From Betaproteobacteria bacterium (GTDB lineage Bacteria; Pseudomonadota; Gammaproteobacteria; Burkholderiales; SG8-41), in NCBI GenBank assembly GCA_028292435.1, contig JAQGMI010000064.1, positions 1-64,000 on the forward strand: 64,000 nucleotides of DNA. Direction: 5' to 3'. Below, piece after piece: positions 54,394 to 63,328 of the stretch. Numbering within the stretch: position 1 is the first letter of the stretch; each line of letters begins with the position of its first letter. The notes under the pieces were generated by a model. It was not told the origin of the DNA. It ran no database searches and saw only the letters and a program-made list of their open reading frames with translations. The translations under genes and the position numbers were made by a program.

Positions 54394-55221
54394 ATGCACT
54401 GGGACCGCGATTTCGCGGCGCGCGCACCTGCGTTTGCGGCATTTAACGAGGTGGCGCAGGCGCTGCGTTTGCCGGAGTGGCCTTCTTGCGACGACCTCAA
54501 CCGGATTCTTGCCGCGAGGACGGCTCCCGTCATCAATGAGAGCGGGCAGCCGCTGCGTTTCGTCGAACAGGCGGCTCGCGCCGAAACATTCGAGGCGGGG
54601 TATGAACCGCGCATTTTCCTGCACGGCGAAGTCCAGTTCCGAGTCGGCGGCTGGCACGACTTATTCAACGCCCTTGCGTGGCTAGCGTTCCCGCGCATCA
54701 AGGCGGCGTTGAACGAGGGCCACTTTCACGCACTCGGGCGTCAGCGCGCGAGCGGGGCGCATAACCGCACGGCGGTGCAGGACGCGCTTACACTGTTCGA
54801 TGAAAGCGGTGTCATCGTCGTCACCGCCGATCGCGAGCTTGGCGGGCTGTTGGCCGCGCATGAATGGAAGGCACTATTCTGGCGGCGCCGCGCCGACGTC
54901 GTCCGTTCGATGCGCTTCTGGCTGTTCGGCCACGGGCTCGCGGAGAAGATGTTATCGCCATTCGTCGGTGTCACCGGCCGCGGATTGATCTGTGCAATGC
55001 CGCCCGACTTTATGACGCTGCCACCGGCAGACCAATTGACGGCACTCGACGCGCACATCGCAACGCGTGTCGGTGCGCAAGGTAATCTGACTGCGTCGGA
55101 GTTGACGCCCGTGCCACTCCTGGGTATTCCCGGATGGTGTGCCGACAATGAAAACGAGGCGTACTACGGCAATACTAAGTACTTTCGGCCACTGCGCGCG
55201 CCGACTGCGGACCGCCGCTGA
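54394..55221 (+). CDS. DUF3025 family protein
   Basis: 275 residues from the ATG at 54394 (MHWDRD); a TTG nine codons earlier is possible. Conserved marks: GGWHDLFNALAWLAFPRIKA and the C-terminal PVPLLGIPGWCADNENEAYY, NTKYFRP. DUF3025 is found mostly in beta- and gammaproteobacteria and has no known function. It is soluble with no signal peptide and a charged middle. Convergent with the diguanylate cyclase; the two frames overlap by about 47 bp at their 3' ends. Confidence 0.85.
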   Translation: MHWDRDFAARAPAFAAFNEVAQALRLPEWPSCDDLNRILAARTAPVINESGQPLRFVEQAARAETFEAGYEPRIFLHGEVQFRVGGWHDLFNALAWLAFPRIKAALNEGHFHALGRQRASGAHNRTAVQDALTLFDESGVIVVTADRELGGLLAAHEWKALFWRRRADVVRSMRFWLFGHGLAEKMLSPFVGVTGRGLICAMPPDFMTLPPADQLTALDAHIATRVGAQGNLTASELTPVPLLGIPGWCADNENEAYYGNTKYFRPLRAPTADRR

Positions 55222-56299
55222 TCGAACAGCAGTTGCGCCCGCGATTCTTGCTCGTGTAGAGCGCCTGGTCGGCACGGTTCATGATCATCGCGAGTTCGGC
55301 GCCATGGTCGGGGAACGACGCAATGCCGATGCTGACGGTGGTATTGACGTCTTTGCCGTGCGTGTCGAGCGGCGTGCCGCCGATCGCCTTGCGGATGCGC
55401 TCGGCCACTTCGAATGCGCCATCGGCGTGCGTGTGCGGCAGCATGACGACGAATTCGTCGCCGCCATAGCGCGCGAAGATGTCTGTCTCGCGCAGCCCCT
55501 GCTGAATGCAGGTGACTGTCAGTTTCAGCAGGCGATTGCCGGCGTCGTGACCGAATGCATCGTTGACGCTTTTCAGATTGTCCGAATCGACCATGAGTAT
55601 GCTGTACGTCTGGCCGTAGCGGATCGATTGCTTATGACCGCGGTCGGCGAGCGAAGTAAACGCGCGCACGTTGTAAATACCGGTCAGTTCGTCGGTCTCC
55701 GACAGGACTTTGATGCGCATGAGCGCCGTGCGGATGTCCGCTGACAACATCGTCGTGATATAGGCGACGAGCAGCATTGGTGCGAGCTGCGTCATGAAGT
55801 CGCCGGCATTCGATATCCAGAACAGCGAATCGTCGGTCGTCGAATAGCCGATATAGATGTAGCACGCCGTAATCAGCGCGACTTCGAGCAGCGTAATCAG
55901 CTTGCCGAGCGTGAGCGCCGACGTAACGATGGTCAGCAGGTAAAGATTGGTCAGCGGGCTTTCGAGGCGGCCGGTGTTCAAAATGATCCAGGTGATGAAA
56001 ATGATCATCACCCAGGTTTCGATCGCGAGTTTCCAGCGCGATTCGGTGCGGTAGATATTGAAATAACGGAAGCCGATGACGAACGCCGAATAGATCACCA
56101 GTCCGAAATAGACTTGCGCGTTCGATTCGTCGGAGCGGCCCTGCACCACCTGGTAAAGCATGATCAGAATGACGAGCAGCCATTCGATCTCGGCAACCGT
56201 GCGCGAAAATCCGCGCAGTTCTTCGGCTTCGAAGCCGGGCGCCGTGACCTGCCCCTTGCCCATGAAATCGTAACCCAATTGCCTCCCTGTACCTTTCAT
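55175..56299 (-). CDS. Membrane-bound diguanylate cyclase (GGDEF)
   Basis: About 374 residues from the ATG at 56299; the start is uncertain (an ATG at 56263 and a GGGAGG near 56286 are alternatives). About six membrane helices occupy residues 30-190 (LLVILIMLYQVVQG, TWVMIIFITWIIL, LLTIVTSALTLGKLITLLEV). The GGDEF domain begins at ETDELTGIYNVRAF; the active site is RYGGDEFVVMLP (about 277-281), and RETD ten residues before GGDEF is the inhibitory I-site. It makes cyclic di-GMP from two GTP and is subject to product feedback. There is no extra sensor beyond the membrane part. Confidence 0.92.
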   Translation of the reverse strand: MKGTGRQLGYDFMGKGQVTAPGFEAEELRGFSRTVAEIEWLLVILIMLYQVVQGRSDESNAQVYFGLVIYSAFVIGFRYFNIYRTESRWKLAIETWVMIIFITWIILNTGRLESPLTNLYLLTIVTSALTLGKLITLLEVALITACYIYIGYSTTDDSLFWISNAGDFMTQLAPMLLVAYITTMLSADIRTALMRIKVLSETDELTGIYNVRAFTSLADRGHKQSIRYGQTYSILMVDSDNLKSVNDAFGHDAGNRLLKLTVTCIQQGLRETDIFARYGGDEFVVMLPHTHADGAFEVAERIRKAIGGTPLDTHGKDVNTTVSIGIASFPDHGAELAMIMNRADQALYTSKNRGRNCCSISGGPQSARAVAEST

Positions 56300-56443
56300 C
56301 TTGCCGGCTTTTAAACCCGCCGGCGAATGAGTGGATGATAGCGTATCCGCGCCGCACGGAACACGCACCTGCGGGTGATTTGCGTCTGCGCGACAGCGAA
56401 TTTCGATGCGCCCATGGACGCGCTTGCTTTTTTCCGGTGCGCG

Positions 56444-57409
56444 CTATTCCGCTTTTGCGCTGGACTGTTTGACGACCTTCGCCCAGCGCGCGAAGTCAGC
56501 CTGTAGAAACGCGGCGAATTCAGGCGGCGTCAATGTACCGGGTTCGGCGCCTTCGCGCGCCAGCCGCTCGCGCAACTCGGGCAACGCGAGAATGCGCGTC
56601 GCTTCGGTATTGAGACTGCCGAGAATGCCGGCGGGCAGCGCGGCGGGCGCGAACAAACCGAACCACTGCTGCGATTCAAAGCCCGGCATGCCCGCTTCAT
56701 TGAGTGTGGGCATCTCCGGCATCGTTTTCGAACGCCGCGGCGAAGTGACGGCGAGCGCGCGCAGGCGGTTGGCCTGAACCTGCGGCAATACGATCACGAC
56801 CGTTGAGAATGACAGGTCGACCTGGCCGCCGACGAGCGCCAGCACGCTCGGTGCCGAGCCTTTAAACGGAATATGCGTCATGTCGACGCCAGCGGTAGCC
56901 TTGAAGAGTTCCGCGGTGAGGTGAGGAGGTGAACCGCTGCCGCCCGAGCCGTAAGTCAGGCGGCCGGCACGCGTTTTCGCGAGTGCAATCAATTCGCGCA
57001 CGGATCTCACCGGCACCGCAGGGTGAGTCACCAGCACCAGCGCCGAAGTAGCGATGAACGTGATCGGGATCAGCGCTTTGAGCGGGTCGTAGCCGAGCGC
57101 CGGATACAGGCTCTGGTTGATGACGATCGGGCCGGCCGACGACAGCAGCAACGTGTAACCGTCGGCAGTCGCTTTAACGACGGCTTCGGTGCCGATGGTT
57201 CCGCCGGCGCCTGCGCGGTTTTCGACGATGACCGGTTGCTTCCAGGCTTCGCTCAACTTTTGGGCGAAGACGCGCGCGAGCGCATCGGTAACGCCGCCGG
57301 CGGACTGCGCCGCCACAATCCGAATCGGCTTGACCGGATAAGTCTGCGCCAGCGCGGCGTGGGCTGCGCAGATGAAAAGAGCGGCCGGCAGTGAACGGCG
57401 AATGCTCAC
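56444..57409 (-). CDS. Bug-family periplasmic substrate-binding protein
   Basis: 321 residues; signal ends at HAALAQ. Blocks: YPVKPIRIVAAQSAGGVTDA, VIVENRAGAGGTIGTEAV, DGYTLLLSS, MTHIPFKGSAPSVLALVGGQ. The first loop is QSAGGVTD, unlike the PPGG forms. It follows the arylmalonate-decarboxylase-like gene by 13 bp on the same strand, so they probably share a transcript and a substrate class. Confidence 0.93.
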   Translation of the reverse strand: MSIRRSLPAALFICAAHAALAQTYPVKPIRIVAAQSAGGVTDALARVFAQKLSEAWKQPVIVENRAGAGGTIGTEAVVKATADGYTLLLSSAGPIVINQSLYPALGYDPLKALIPITFIATSALVLVTHPAVPVRSVRELIALAKTRAGRLTYGSGGSGSPPHLTAELFKATAGVDMTHIPFKGSAPSVLALVGGQVDLSFSTVVIVLPQVQANRLRALAVTSPRRSKTMPEMPTLNEAGMPGFESQQWFGLFAPAALPAGILGSLNTEATRILALPELRERLAREGAEPGTLTPPEFAAFLQADFARWAKVVKQSSAKAE

Positions 57410-57422
57410 GTAAGGTACGCGC

Positions 57423-58169
57423 TCAAACGCTCGCCATTATTTTTCCCCAGCGTGGATCGGGCCGATGCAGCATGCGCGGCCCAGCCGCGTGCAGCGCGGC
57501 CCATGTGGTGGACGTGATGTTGAGCAAAACCGGGATGCCGAATTCCGCTTCGAGAATCGGCACCGCATGAATCGCGAACCACAAACCCCCGGGCATCAGC
57601 AGCGCTTGTGCGTCCGGCGTTTCACGCAAGACCTGGCGCCCGAGCTCCAGTGCGAGGTCGTGATCTTCGGACGCCAGCGTCATTTTGTTTTCGGCAAGCG
57701 TGCGCGCGCGCGAGCGGCACGCAATCGCTTCAATGCCTGCGGCGGCGAGATACCGCGTCAGGGCTGAATTTACCGCTTCCGGCCAGCGCGTCGCCATCGC
57801 GATTTTCTTGGCGCCCAGGTATTTCAGCGCGGCGATATGCGCTTCGAGATCGGTGTCGCATGGCACGCCGGTGCGCTTCTCCGCTTCGGCCAGTATCTCC
57901 AGCATTTTCTCACGGCCGAGTGCTGACGCCACTGGCACTCCGCTTAAGGAAATGCGTTCCGCTCTTTTCTTCGCGAGCAGATCGAAACGATCCCACAACA
58001 TGGGCAGATTGCTTTCGACGGACGCGAGTGTGTACTCCGTCAGGTTGAGTCCGGTGGTAATCAAAACCATGCCTTCGGGCGCGATGCGGTAAAACTGGTA
58101 GGCATCCATGTCGGTGTATAGATGCGGAATCACGTAACCGAGTTGGTACCACGGATTGACGACGGTCAT
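57423..58169 (-). CDS. Arylmalonate decarboxylase/maleate isomerase-like protein lacking catalytic cysteines
   Basis: 248 residues from the ATG at 58169 (AAAGG upstream). Asp/Glu racemase superfamily fold: TTGLNLTEYTLASVESNLPM, RISLSGVPVASALG, LKYLGAKKIAMAT, ALLMPGGLWFAIHAVPILEA, FGIPVLLNITSTTWAAL. Against Bordetella arylmalonate decarboxylase, Gly74 is kept (SLSG for SLMG). Cys188 in the SCGG motif is Pro here (MPGG). Maleate isomerase and racemases need a Cys at both places; neither is present. A different chemistry or a binding role is possible. Its downstream neighbour is a Bug gene, so malonate-type or other diacids are likely ligands. Confidence 0.75.
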   Translation of the reverse strand: MTVVNPWYQLGYVIPHLYTDMDAYQFYRIAPEGMVLITTGLNLTEYTLASVESNLPMLWDRFDLLAKKRAERISLSGVPVASALGREKMLEILAEAEKRTGVPCDTDLEAHIAALKYLGAKKIAMATRWPEAVNSALTRYLAAAGIEAIACRSRARTLAENKMTLASEDHDLALELGRQVLRETPDAQALLMPGGLWFAIHAVPILEAEFGIPVLLNITSTTWAALHAAGPRMLHRPDPRWGKIMASV

Positions 58170-58295
58170 TTGAAGCAGCCTTTCATCGGGGAAGGTAGGC
58201 GCGTTGGCGGCGCATGGTTTGCATGAGAATTGAGGGTAGAGCAGGGGGCGACGGGCGGTGCCCCACGACATGACCGGCTTTGCGTGACGGCGCGC

Positions 58296-61200
58296 TTACT
58301 GCGAAAGCACCGGGTCTTTCATGCCGCCGCTGACGTTCAACGTGCCGCGCGCAATCGAGATCGATTGCGTGCCCAGCTGAACGCTGAGTTTGCCCGCGAG
58401 TTCACTGCCGGGCGCGACTTCAATCACCCCTGATGCATTGAGAGGTCCCGCGACAAGCTTGAGATTGCGGAACGCGATGCGATTGGCGGCCGCCTGTGCT
58501 TCGCCGGATATTTCGGTATACGGTGTCTTCCCGCCGCGCAAGCCGCTGCGGCTTGTCGATTGAATCGCGCGCACTAGGTCGACGTTGTTCAAGGTGCCTT
58601 TTTGCAGGGTGAAGGTGGTGGTGGCGCGGGGTGCTGCGAACAGAGCAGCGGGCGTTTTGCCTTGCGCCGAAAATTTCATCGATGCGTCAAGAGCGCCGCT
58701 CGCCGCGAAATCGCGCGTAAAGCCGGCAAGGGCGCTGCCGGCCTCGGCGCCTTCCAATGCAAGTTCACCTTCGGCGCTGACGTCGTTTTTCCACTGCACG
58801 GTAGCCTCGCCCGTCAATGCGCCGCTGAACAGATGGCCCTGAATGTCGGTGATCTTCGCCTGCCCCGCGGAGAATGTCGCGGTGACCTTGAGATCGCTGA
58901 ATTCAAACCTGGGCCCGATGGGCGCCTGCCAACTGCGCGCGTCGAATTTGGCGAGATAACTGCCTTGCTCCTTGAGTGGCGTGATTTCCAGCGTTGCCTT
59001 GGGATCGCGCACCGTCAGTTTTTGCCAGCCGCCGTCGGCGCCGAGCGTCAGCAAGGCATCGAGCGTTGGCATTTCGACCCCTTGCAAGGAAAGCTTGATA
59101 TTGCTGGCCTTGACGCGTTGGACTTTGAGCCGCGAACCGCTTGCCGCCGGCTGCACCCAGGCGGGGAGACGGGGAATGGCGTCCTGATCGATCGTGAGTC
59201 CGTTCAATGCGATTTCATCGAACTCTTTCACGTCATCGAACAAGGTGGTCGAGGATATAGAGACCACGGCGGAATCGATTTTTACGTCCTGGCCCTGGCC
59301 GACGGAAAGGTTCTCGATTTTCAGCGTCGGCATCGGAAACAGCGAAAATTTGAGTCCGCCGATGTTGACGGGCTCTTTCAGGCGTTCGGTCAGCAGCTTT
59401 TCGACGGTTGGGATGTAACTCGTCAGCGGCATGACCTGGATTACGGCGACCGCCGCCAGCAGCAGCACGATAACGCCCGTCGCCAGCATGCGCCCCCACC
59501 TTGCGGGGCGGCGCGCCGCGGCGGCGTTGTCACCGCGTGCGGCCGCGTTCTCGTTGTCCAGATAGCGTTGAGCGGCGGCCGCATCGGCGCGTTGCTGAGC
59601 CTCGGCGCGCGCTTTAACTTCTTCGTCGAATTCTGACTGTGCGCGTAACTTGAGTTCGGCTTCGACCTTCGCCTCGATTTCCTTCTCGGCGTTCTGTCGC
59701 ATCTGGTGTTCCTGCATCACCCGGGCGACTGCTTCCTGTTTGGCGCGATCTTCGGCAGCGGCGCGCGCGCGCTTCTCGGCGATGGCTTTCTGTTCGGCGC
59801 GCACGCGCGCCGTCATTTCAGCCTGTGCTTTCGAGACTGCCTTTTCATGCTGGAGGCGCGCCGCGTCGAGCATGCGTTCGGCGTCCGCGCGCATCTTTTG
59901 TGCTTCATCGCGTGACTTCTCGGCGACCGCGGTTTCCTTGCTCGCAGCCTCGCGAATTAACTTCTCCGCCGTCGCGCTGATCGCGAGCGCGGCCTTGGCC
60001 TGCGTTTCGGCTTCCTCCCGTTTTCGTTCCGCTTCTTCGCGCGCTTTGCGCTCCGCATCGACGCGCTCGGCGAGTTCGGACTGCGCTTTGCGTTCGGCTT
60101 CTTCGCGCACGGCGGCAACTTTTGCCTCAGCCTCTTCGCGCGCCTGACGCTCGGCTGCGATGCGCGTTTCGACTTCCGCGCGCGCGCGGTGTTCGGCTTC
60201 CTCGCGCGCTTTCTGTATCGCCTCTTCACGCGACTCGCGCTCCACCGCGACTTGCGCTTCCGCCTCGGTGCGCGCTTTGCGCTCAGCCACGACTTCTTCC
60301 CGCGACTTGGCCTCTGCGATCGCGCGCTGATCCGCTTCCGCCCGCGCCTTGCCGAGCTGTTCTTCGCGAGTAGCGAGCTCGGCGGCTGACTTGGCTTCCG
60401 ATTCGGTGCGGGCTTTACGCTCCGCCGCGATTTCTTCGCGCGACTTGGCCTCTGCCAGCGCGCGCGACTCGGCTTCGGCCCGCGCTTTGCTCAGTTGTTC
60501 TTCGCGCGATGCAATCTCGACTGCCGCCTTGGCTTCGGATTCGGTGCGCGCTTTGCGTTCCGCCTCGAATTCTTCGCGCGCTTTCGCTTCGGCCGCCGCG
60601 CGAGATTCGGCTTCGACGCGCGCCTTGCGAACTTCTTCTTCGCGCGCCGCAATTTCGGTAGCCGCCCGGGCTTCGGCTTGTTCACGCGCGGCACGCTCGG
60701 CGGCAATCTGTGTTTCCGCTTCCTGGCGCGCTTTGCGCTCTATTTCTTCGCGCGATTGCGCTTCCATCCGCGATTGCCGGATGTTGTCTTCGAGCACGCG
60801 GAATTCGGCGCGCATTTTGGCTTCGGCTTCTTCGCGCGCAATCTGCAATTCGGCTTCGCGCTGCAGCTTGTCGGCTTGTTCCTGCGCACGGCGTTCGGCT
60901 TCAGTGCCGGCACGCGCTTCGGCGACCGCGCGCGCATCGGCCTCGATTTTCATACGGGCCTCGGCGGCTGCCAAAGCACGCGACGCCTCATCCGCTTTGG
61001 CCAGCGCTTCCTCGCGCGCCTGTTCAGCCGCGCGGGCGATTGCTTCGGCTTCTGCTTTTGCTTTGCCTTCGGATTCGCCGAGCGAGCGCGATTGGGCTGC
61101 AGCGCGGGCTTCAGTTTCCGCTTTGAGGCGTGCTTCCGCTTCCGTCCTGGCCGCTGCGGCGGCGGCCGCCATGGCGTGCGCCTGGGCAACGGCTTCCTCG

Positions 61201-62117
61201 GCGGCTTTCGCGCGTGCTTCTGCTTCGGCGCGCGCCGTCGATTCCGCTTCGGCGCGCGCTTTCGCGTCGGCTTCGGCGCGGACGCGGGCTTCGCTTTCGA
61301 GCTTCGCCCGTTCCTCGGCCTGCTGCAGCGCTTGCTCCATCGCGCGCATCTTCGCCTCGAGCGCGATGCGGGCACGCGCTTCTGCCTGGGCGCGCGCGCG
61401 AGCTTCGGCTTCGGCGCGTGCCCGCGACTCGGCTTCGGCGCGCGCACTGGCCTCGGACTTGGCCTTGGCCTCCGCTTCCAGCTTGGCTTTCACTTCGGCT
61501 GCGGCGCGCGTCTTGGCTTCGGCGTCGGCCGCAGCTTTGGCCGCCATCGCTGCGCGCACACGGGCCTCGGCTTCCGCTTTGACTTTGCTTTCGGTCGCCG
61601 CGTTGGCCTCGACCTGGGCTTTTGCGCTGTCCTGCGCTGCCGCGCGCGACTGTGCTTCGGCCTTCAGCTTGGCGGCGGTCTGCGCCTGTGCATTTGCTTC
61701 GGCGGCTAAGCGCGCCTTGGCTTCGACATCCTGCCGCGCTTTGGCTTCGGCGGCGGCGCGGGCGGCGACATCGGCGCGCGCTTTAGCTTCGGTTTCCGCT
61801 TTAGCGCGCTGTTCGGCTTCTGTATTGAGCTGGGCGACTTTCACGGGCGACGTGAAATCAAGGTCCATGTCGTCGTCCGCGGGCGGCTTGGCGGCGCCGT
61901 CCGAGAGAATCTTGATATAACCGTCAGCCAGCAGCTTCTGGATCGCGGCCTGGACCGCGGCTTCATCGGCGCCGCACTTGCCGGCGACTTCGGCAACTTT
62001 CGCTTTGCCGTCGACCGAGAGAAAGACCAGGCCGAGCTCGCGCGGCAGACGGATGGTTTTGTTTTTTACCTCAAGCACGCCTTTGGCGGTCTTGGTATAT
62101 ATCGTATCGCTGTGCAT
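58296..62117 (-). CDS. Giant Ala/Glu/Arg/Lys coiled-coil protein with AsmA-like C-terminal domain
   Basis: 1273 residues. Residues 1-75 look like a small winged-helix (GVLEVKNKTIRLPRELGLVF, AAIQKLLADGYIKIL). About 95-850 is a very long low-complexity helix built from degenerate AEAKARAEAEARAR-type units with steady heptad character, expected to form a coiled coil roughly 100 nm long. One transmembrane helix follows (about 873-895, LATGVIVLLLAAVAVIQVMP). The last 380 residues are AsmA-like (TSYIPTVEKLLTERLKEPV, FSLFPMPTLKIENLSVGQG, ASGVIEVAPGSELAGKLSVQ). AsmA proteins span the periplasm and act in outer-membrane lipid traffic. The coiled coil would lie in the cytoplasm. No Shine-Dalgarno is obvious. 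Confidence 0.8.
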   Translation of the reverse strand: MHSDTIYTKTAKGVLEVKNKTIRLPRELGLVFLSVDGKAKVAEVAGKCGADEAAVQAAIQKLLADGYIKILSDGAAKPPADDDMDLDFTSPVKVAQLNTEAEQRAKAETEAKARADVAARAAAEAKARQDVEAKARLAAEANAQAQTAAKLKAEAQSRAAAQDSAKAQVEANAATESKVKAEAEARVRAAMAAKAAADAEAKTRAAAEVKAKLEAEAKAKSEASARAEAESRARAEAEARARAQAEARARIALEAKMRAMEQALQQAEERAKLESEARVRAEADAKARAEAESTARAEAEARAKAAEEAVAQAHAMAAAAAAARTEAEARLKAETEARAAAQSRSLGESEGKAKAEAEAIARAAEQAREEALAKADEASRALAAAEARMKIEADARAVAEARAGTEAERRAQEQADKLQREAELQIAREEAEAKMRAEFRVLEDNIRQSRMEAQSREEIERKARQEAETQIAAERAAREQAEARAATEIAAREEEVRKARVEAESRAAAEAKAREEFEAERKARTESEAKAAVEIASREEQLSKARAEAESRALAEAKSREEIAAERKARTESEAKSAAELATREEQLGKARAEADQRAIAEAKSREEVVAERKARTEAEAQVAVERESREEAIQKAREEAEHRARAEVETRIAAERQAREEAEAKVAAVREEAERKAQSELAERVDAERKAREEAERKREEAETQAKAALAISATAEKLIREAASKETAVAEKSRDEAQKMRADAERMLDAARLQHEKAVSKAQAEMTARVRAEQKAIAEKRARAAAEDRAKQEAVARVMQEHQMRQNAEKEIEAKVEAELKLRAQSEFDEEVKARAEAQQRADAAAAQRYLDNENAAARGDNAAAARRPARWGRMLATGVIVLLLAAVAVIQVMPLTSYIPTVEKLLTERLKEPVNIGGLKFSLFPMPTLKIENLSVGQGQDVKIDSAVVSISSTTLFDDVKEFDEIALNGLTIDQDAIPRLPAWVQPAASGSRLKVQRVKASNIKLSLQGVEMPTLDALLTLGADGGWQKLTVRDPKATLEITPLKEQGSYLAKFDARSWQAPIGPRFEFSDLKVTATFSAGQAKITDIQGHLFSGALTGEATVQWKNDVSAEGELALEGAEAGSALAGFTRDFAASGALDASMKFSAQGKTPAALFAAPRATTTFTLQKGTLNNVDLVRAIQSTSRSGLRGGKTPYTEISGEAQAAANRIAFRNLKLVAGPLNASGVIEVAPGSELAGKLSVQLGTQSISIARGTLNVSGGMKDPVLSQ

Positions 62118-62265
62118 TGGATTCAGTGGTGAAGTCGCTGATTTCAGCGTAAGCAGCCGATGATATTAATGCTGGTTCTCCCCGCGTTGCAGCGTGCCTA
62201 ATTTTATGCCGCTGGTATATTCCCTGCAGGCTGCCGCCGCGCTGGCGCGACCTGCAATTCCCCTG

Positions 62266-62294
62266 TTGATAACGCCTTGCCATTATAGTTTAAT
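62266..62294 (+). promoter_or_regulatory. Sigma70-like promoter before the HD gene
   Basis: TTGATA (62266-62271) and TTTAAT (62289-62294) are spaced by 17 bp in the AT-rich divergent region between the coiled-coil gene and the HD gene. A transcript would start near 62301, about 26 nt before the first ATG. Confidence 0.5.
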
Positions 62295-62326
62295 ACTTCG
62301 CGAAATCGCGTCGGTTAGCTTTTTTT

Positions 62327-63289
62327 ATGGGGATCGCCGAAATGCGGCACAGACGCAGCGACCACGATGTGACCGACAGCGTCAAGACGACCGACGTTGA
62401 CGCCGTCGCCGGCGAAGTTCGCCGCATCTACCTTGATTTGTTTCGAAAAGGCGAACTCACGGCGCTCGACCGGTCGTTCGCGGACCTTGGCGCGCTCTAC
62501 GCCGGCGAAAACGAGCATTATCATGCCTGCGATACCGGTTATCACGACCTGCAGCACGTGCTGGATGTCACACTGGCAATGGCGCGGCTCATGCACGGCT
62601 ACAAACGCATCGGGCGCGAGCCGCTTGAAAGCCGCATATTCTGCCTCGGCGTGATTCTCGCCCTGTATCACGACTGCGGCTACATCCGGCGCCGGCACGA
62701 CTCGCGACATGCTAACGGCGCGGAATACACGCTGACCCATGTTTCGCGCGGCGCGCGCTACCTTCGCAACTATCTGCCGGTGCTCGGCATGGCTGACCTC
62801 GCGCCGGTCGCCGCCCGTGTGATCCATTTCACGGGTTACGAAGTGCCGATCGCGAAAATCCGCGTGCCGCAGCCGGTGTTTCGCGTAATCGGCAATCTGC
62901 TGGGCACGGCCGATATTCTCGGGCAGATGGCCGACCGCTGTTACCTGGAAAAATGCCATGATCGCCTGTTTCCGGAGTTCGAATTGGGCGGCATCGCGCG
63001 CCGCCGCGATAAAGGCGGCGATGAAACCGTGGTCTTCGCGTCTGCCGCCGACCTGATCGGCAAGACCCCGGATTTTTATGAAACCGCCGCGCAGCGCCTG
63101 GATTTTGTGCTCGAAGCCGCCTACCGTTACGCCGAGCCGCATTTCGGCGGCCACAACTATTACGTGACGGCGGTCGAGCAGAACATCAGTTACGCGCGCA
63201 AGCTAGCTCCCGCCGCCGACAAAGCGCGCCTGCGCCGCCGGCCACCGCGTCTGGCCAATCCCGCGCAGGACCAGCTGCAGTTCAACTGA
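62327..63289 (+). CDS. HD-domain phosphohydrolase
   Basis: 320 residues from the ATG at 62327, preceded by a T-run without a Shine-Dalgarno; the ATG at 62342 has GGGG upstream and is an alternative. Metal-binding residues of the HD fold: His in TGYHDLQHVLDVTLAMARL (about 71) and the HD pair in ALYHDCGYIRRRHD (about 114). GTADILGQMADRCY provides the later Asp. The layout resembles cyclic-nucleotide phosphodiesterase-like HD proteins. It is soluble with no sensor domain. It could degrade a nucleotide or second messenger; substrate unknown. Divergent from the coiled-coil gene, convergent with the quinone oxidoreductase. Confidence 0.82.
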   Translation: MGIAEMRHRRSDHDVTDSVKTTDVDAVAGEVRRIYLDLFRKGELTALDRSFADLGALYAGENEHYHACDTGYHDLQHVLDVTLAMARLMHGYKRIGREPLESRIFCLGVILALYHDCGYIRRRHDSRHANGAEYTLTHVSRGARYLRNYLPVLGMADLAPVAARVIHFTGYEVPIAKIRVPQPVFRVIGNLLGTADILGQMADRCYLEKCHDRLFPEFELGGIARRRDKGGDETVVFASAADLIGKTPDFYETAAQRLDFVLEAAYRYAEPHFGGHNYYVTAVEQNISYARKLAPAADKARLRRRPPRLANPAQDQLQFN

Positions 63290-63328
63290 TTGACGCAGCG
63301 ATTTCGGCTGGCGACGGCCGCCGGCCGA

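Noticed and set aside
60349..61920. Long plus-strand ORF of 523 codons rich in Ala, Ser, Arg
   Set aside because: It is the antisense of the coiled-coil repeat; the regular codon pattern keeps several frames open. The minus frame gives the coherent protein with terminal domains. The 404-codon frame at 60495-61709 is rejected for the same reason.
58296..62117. Repeats suggesting a CRISPR array or satellite DNA
   Set aside because: The periodicity is degenerate, in coding frame and without fixed spacer lengths; it is a coding repeat of a coiled coil.
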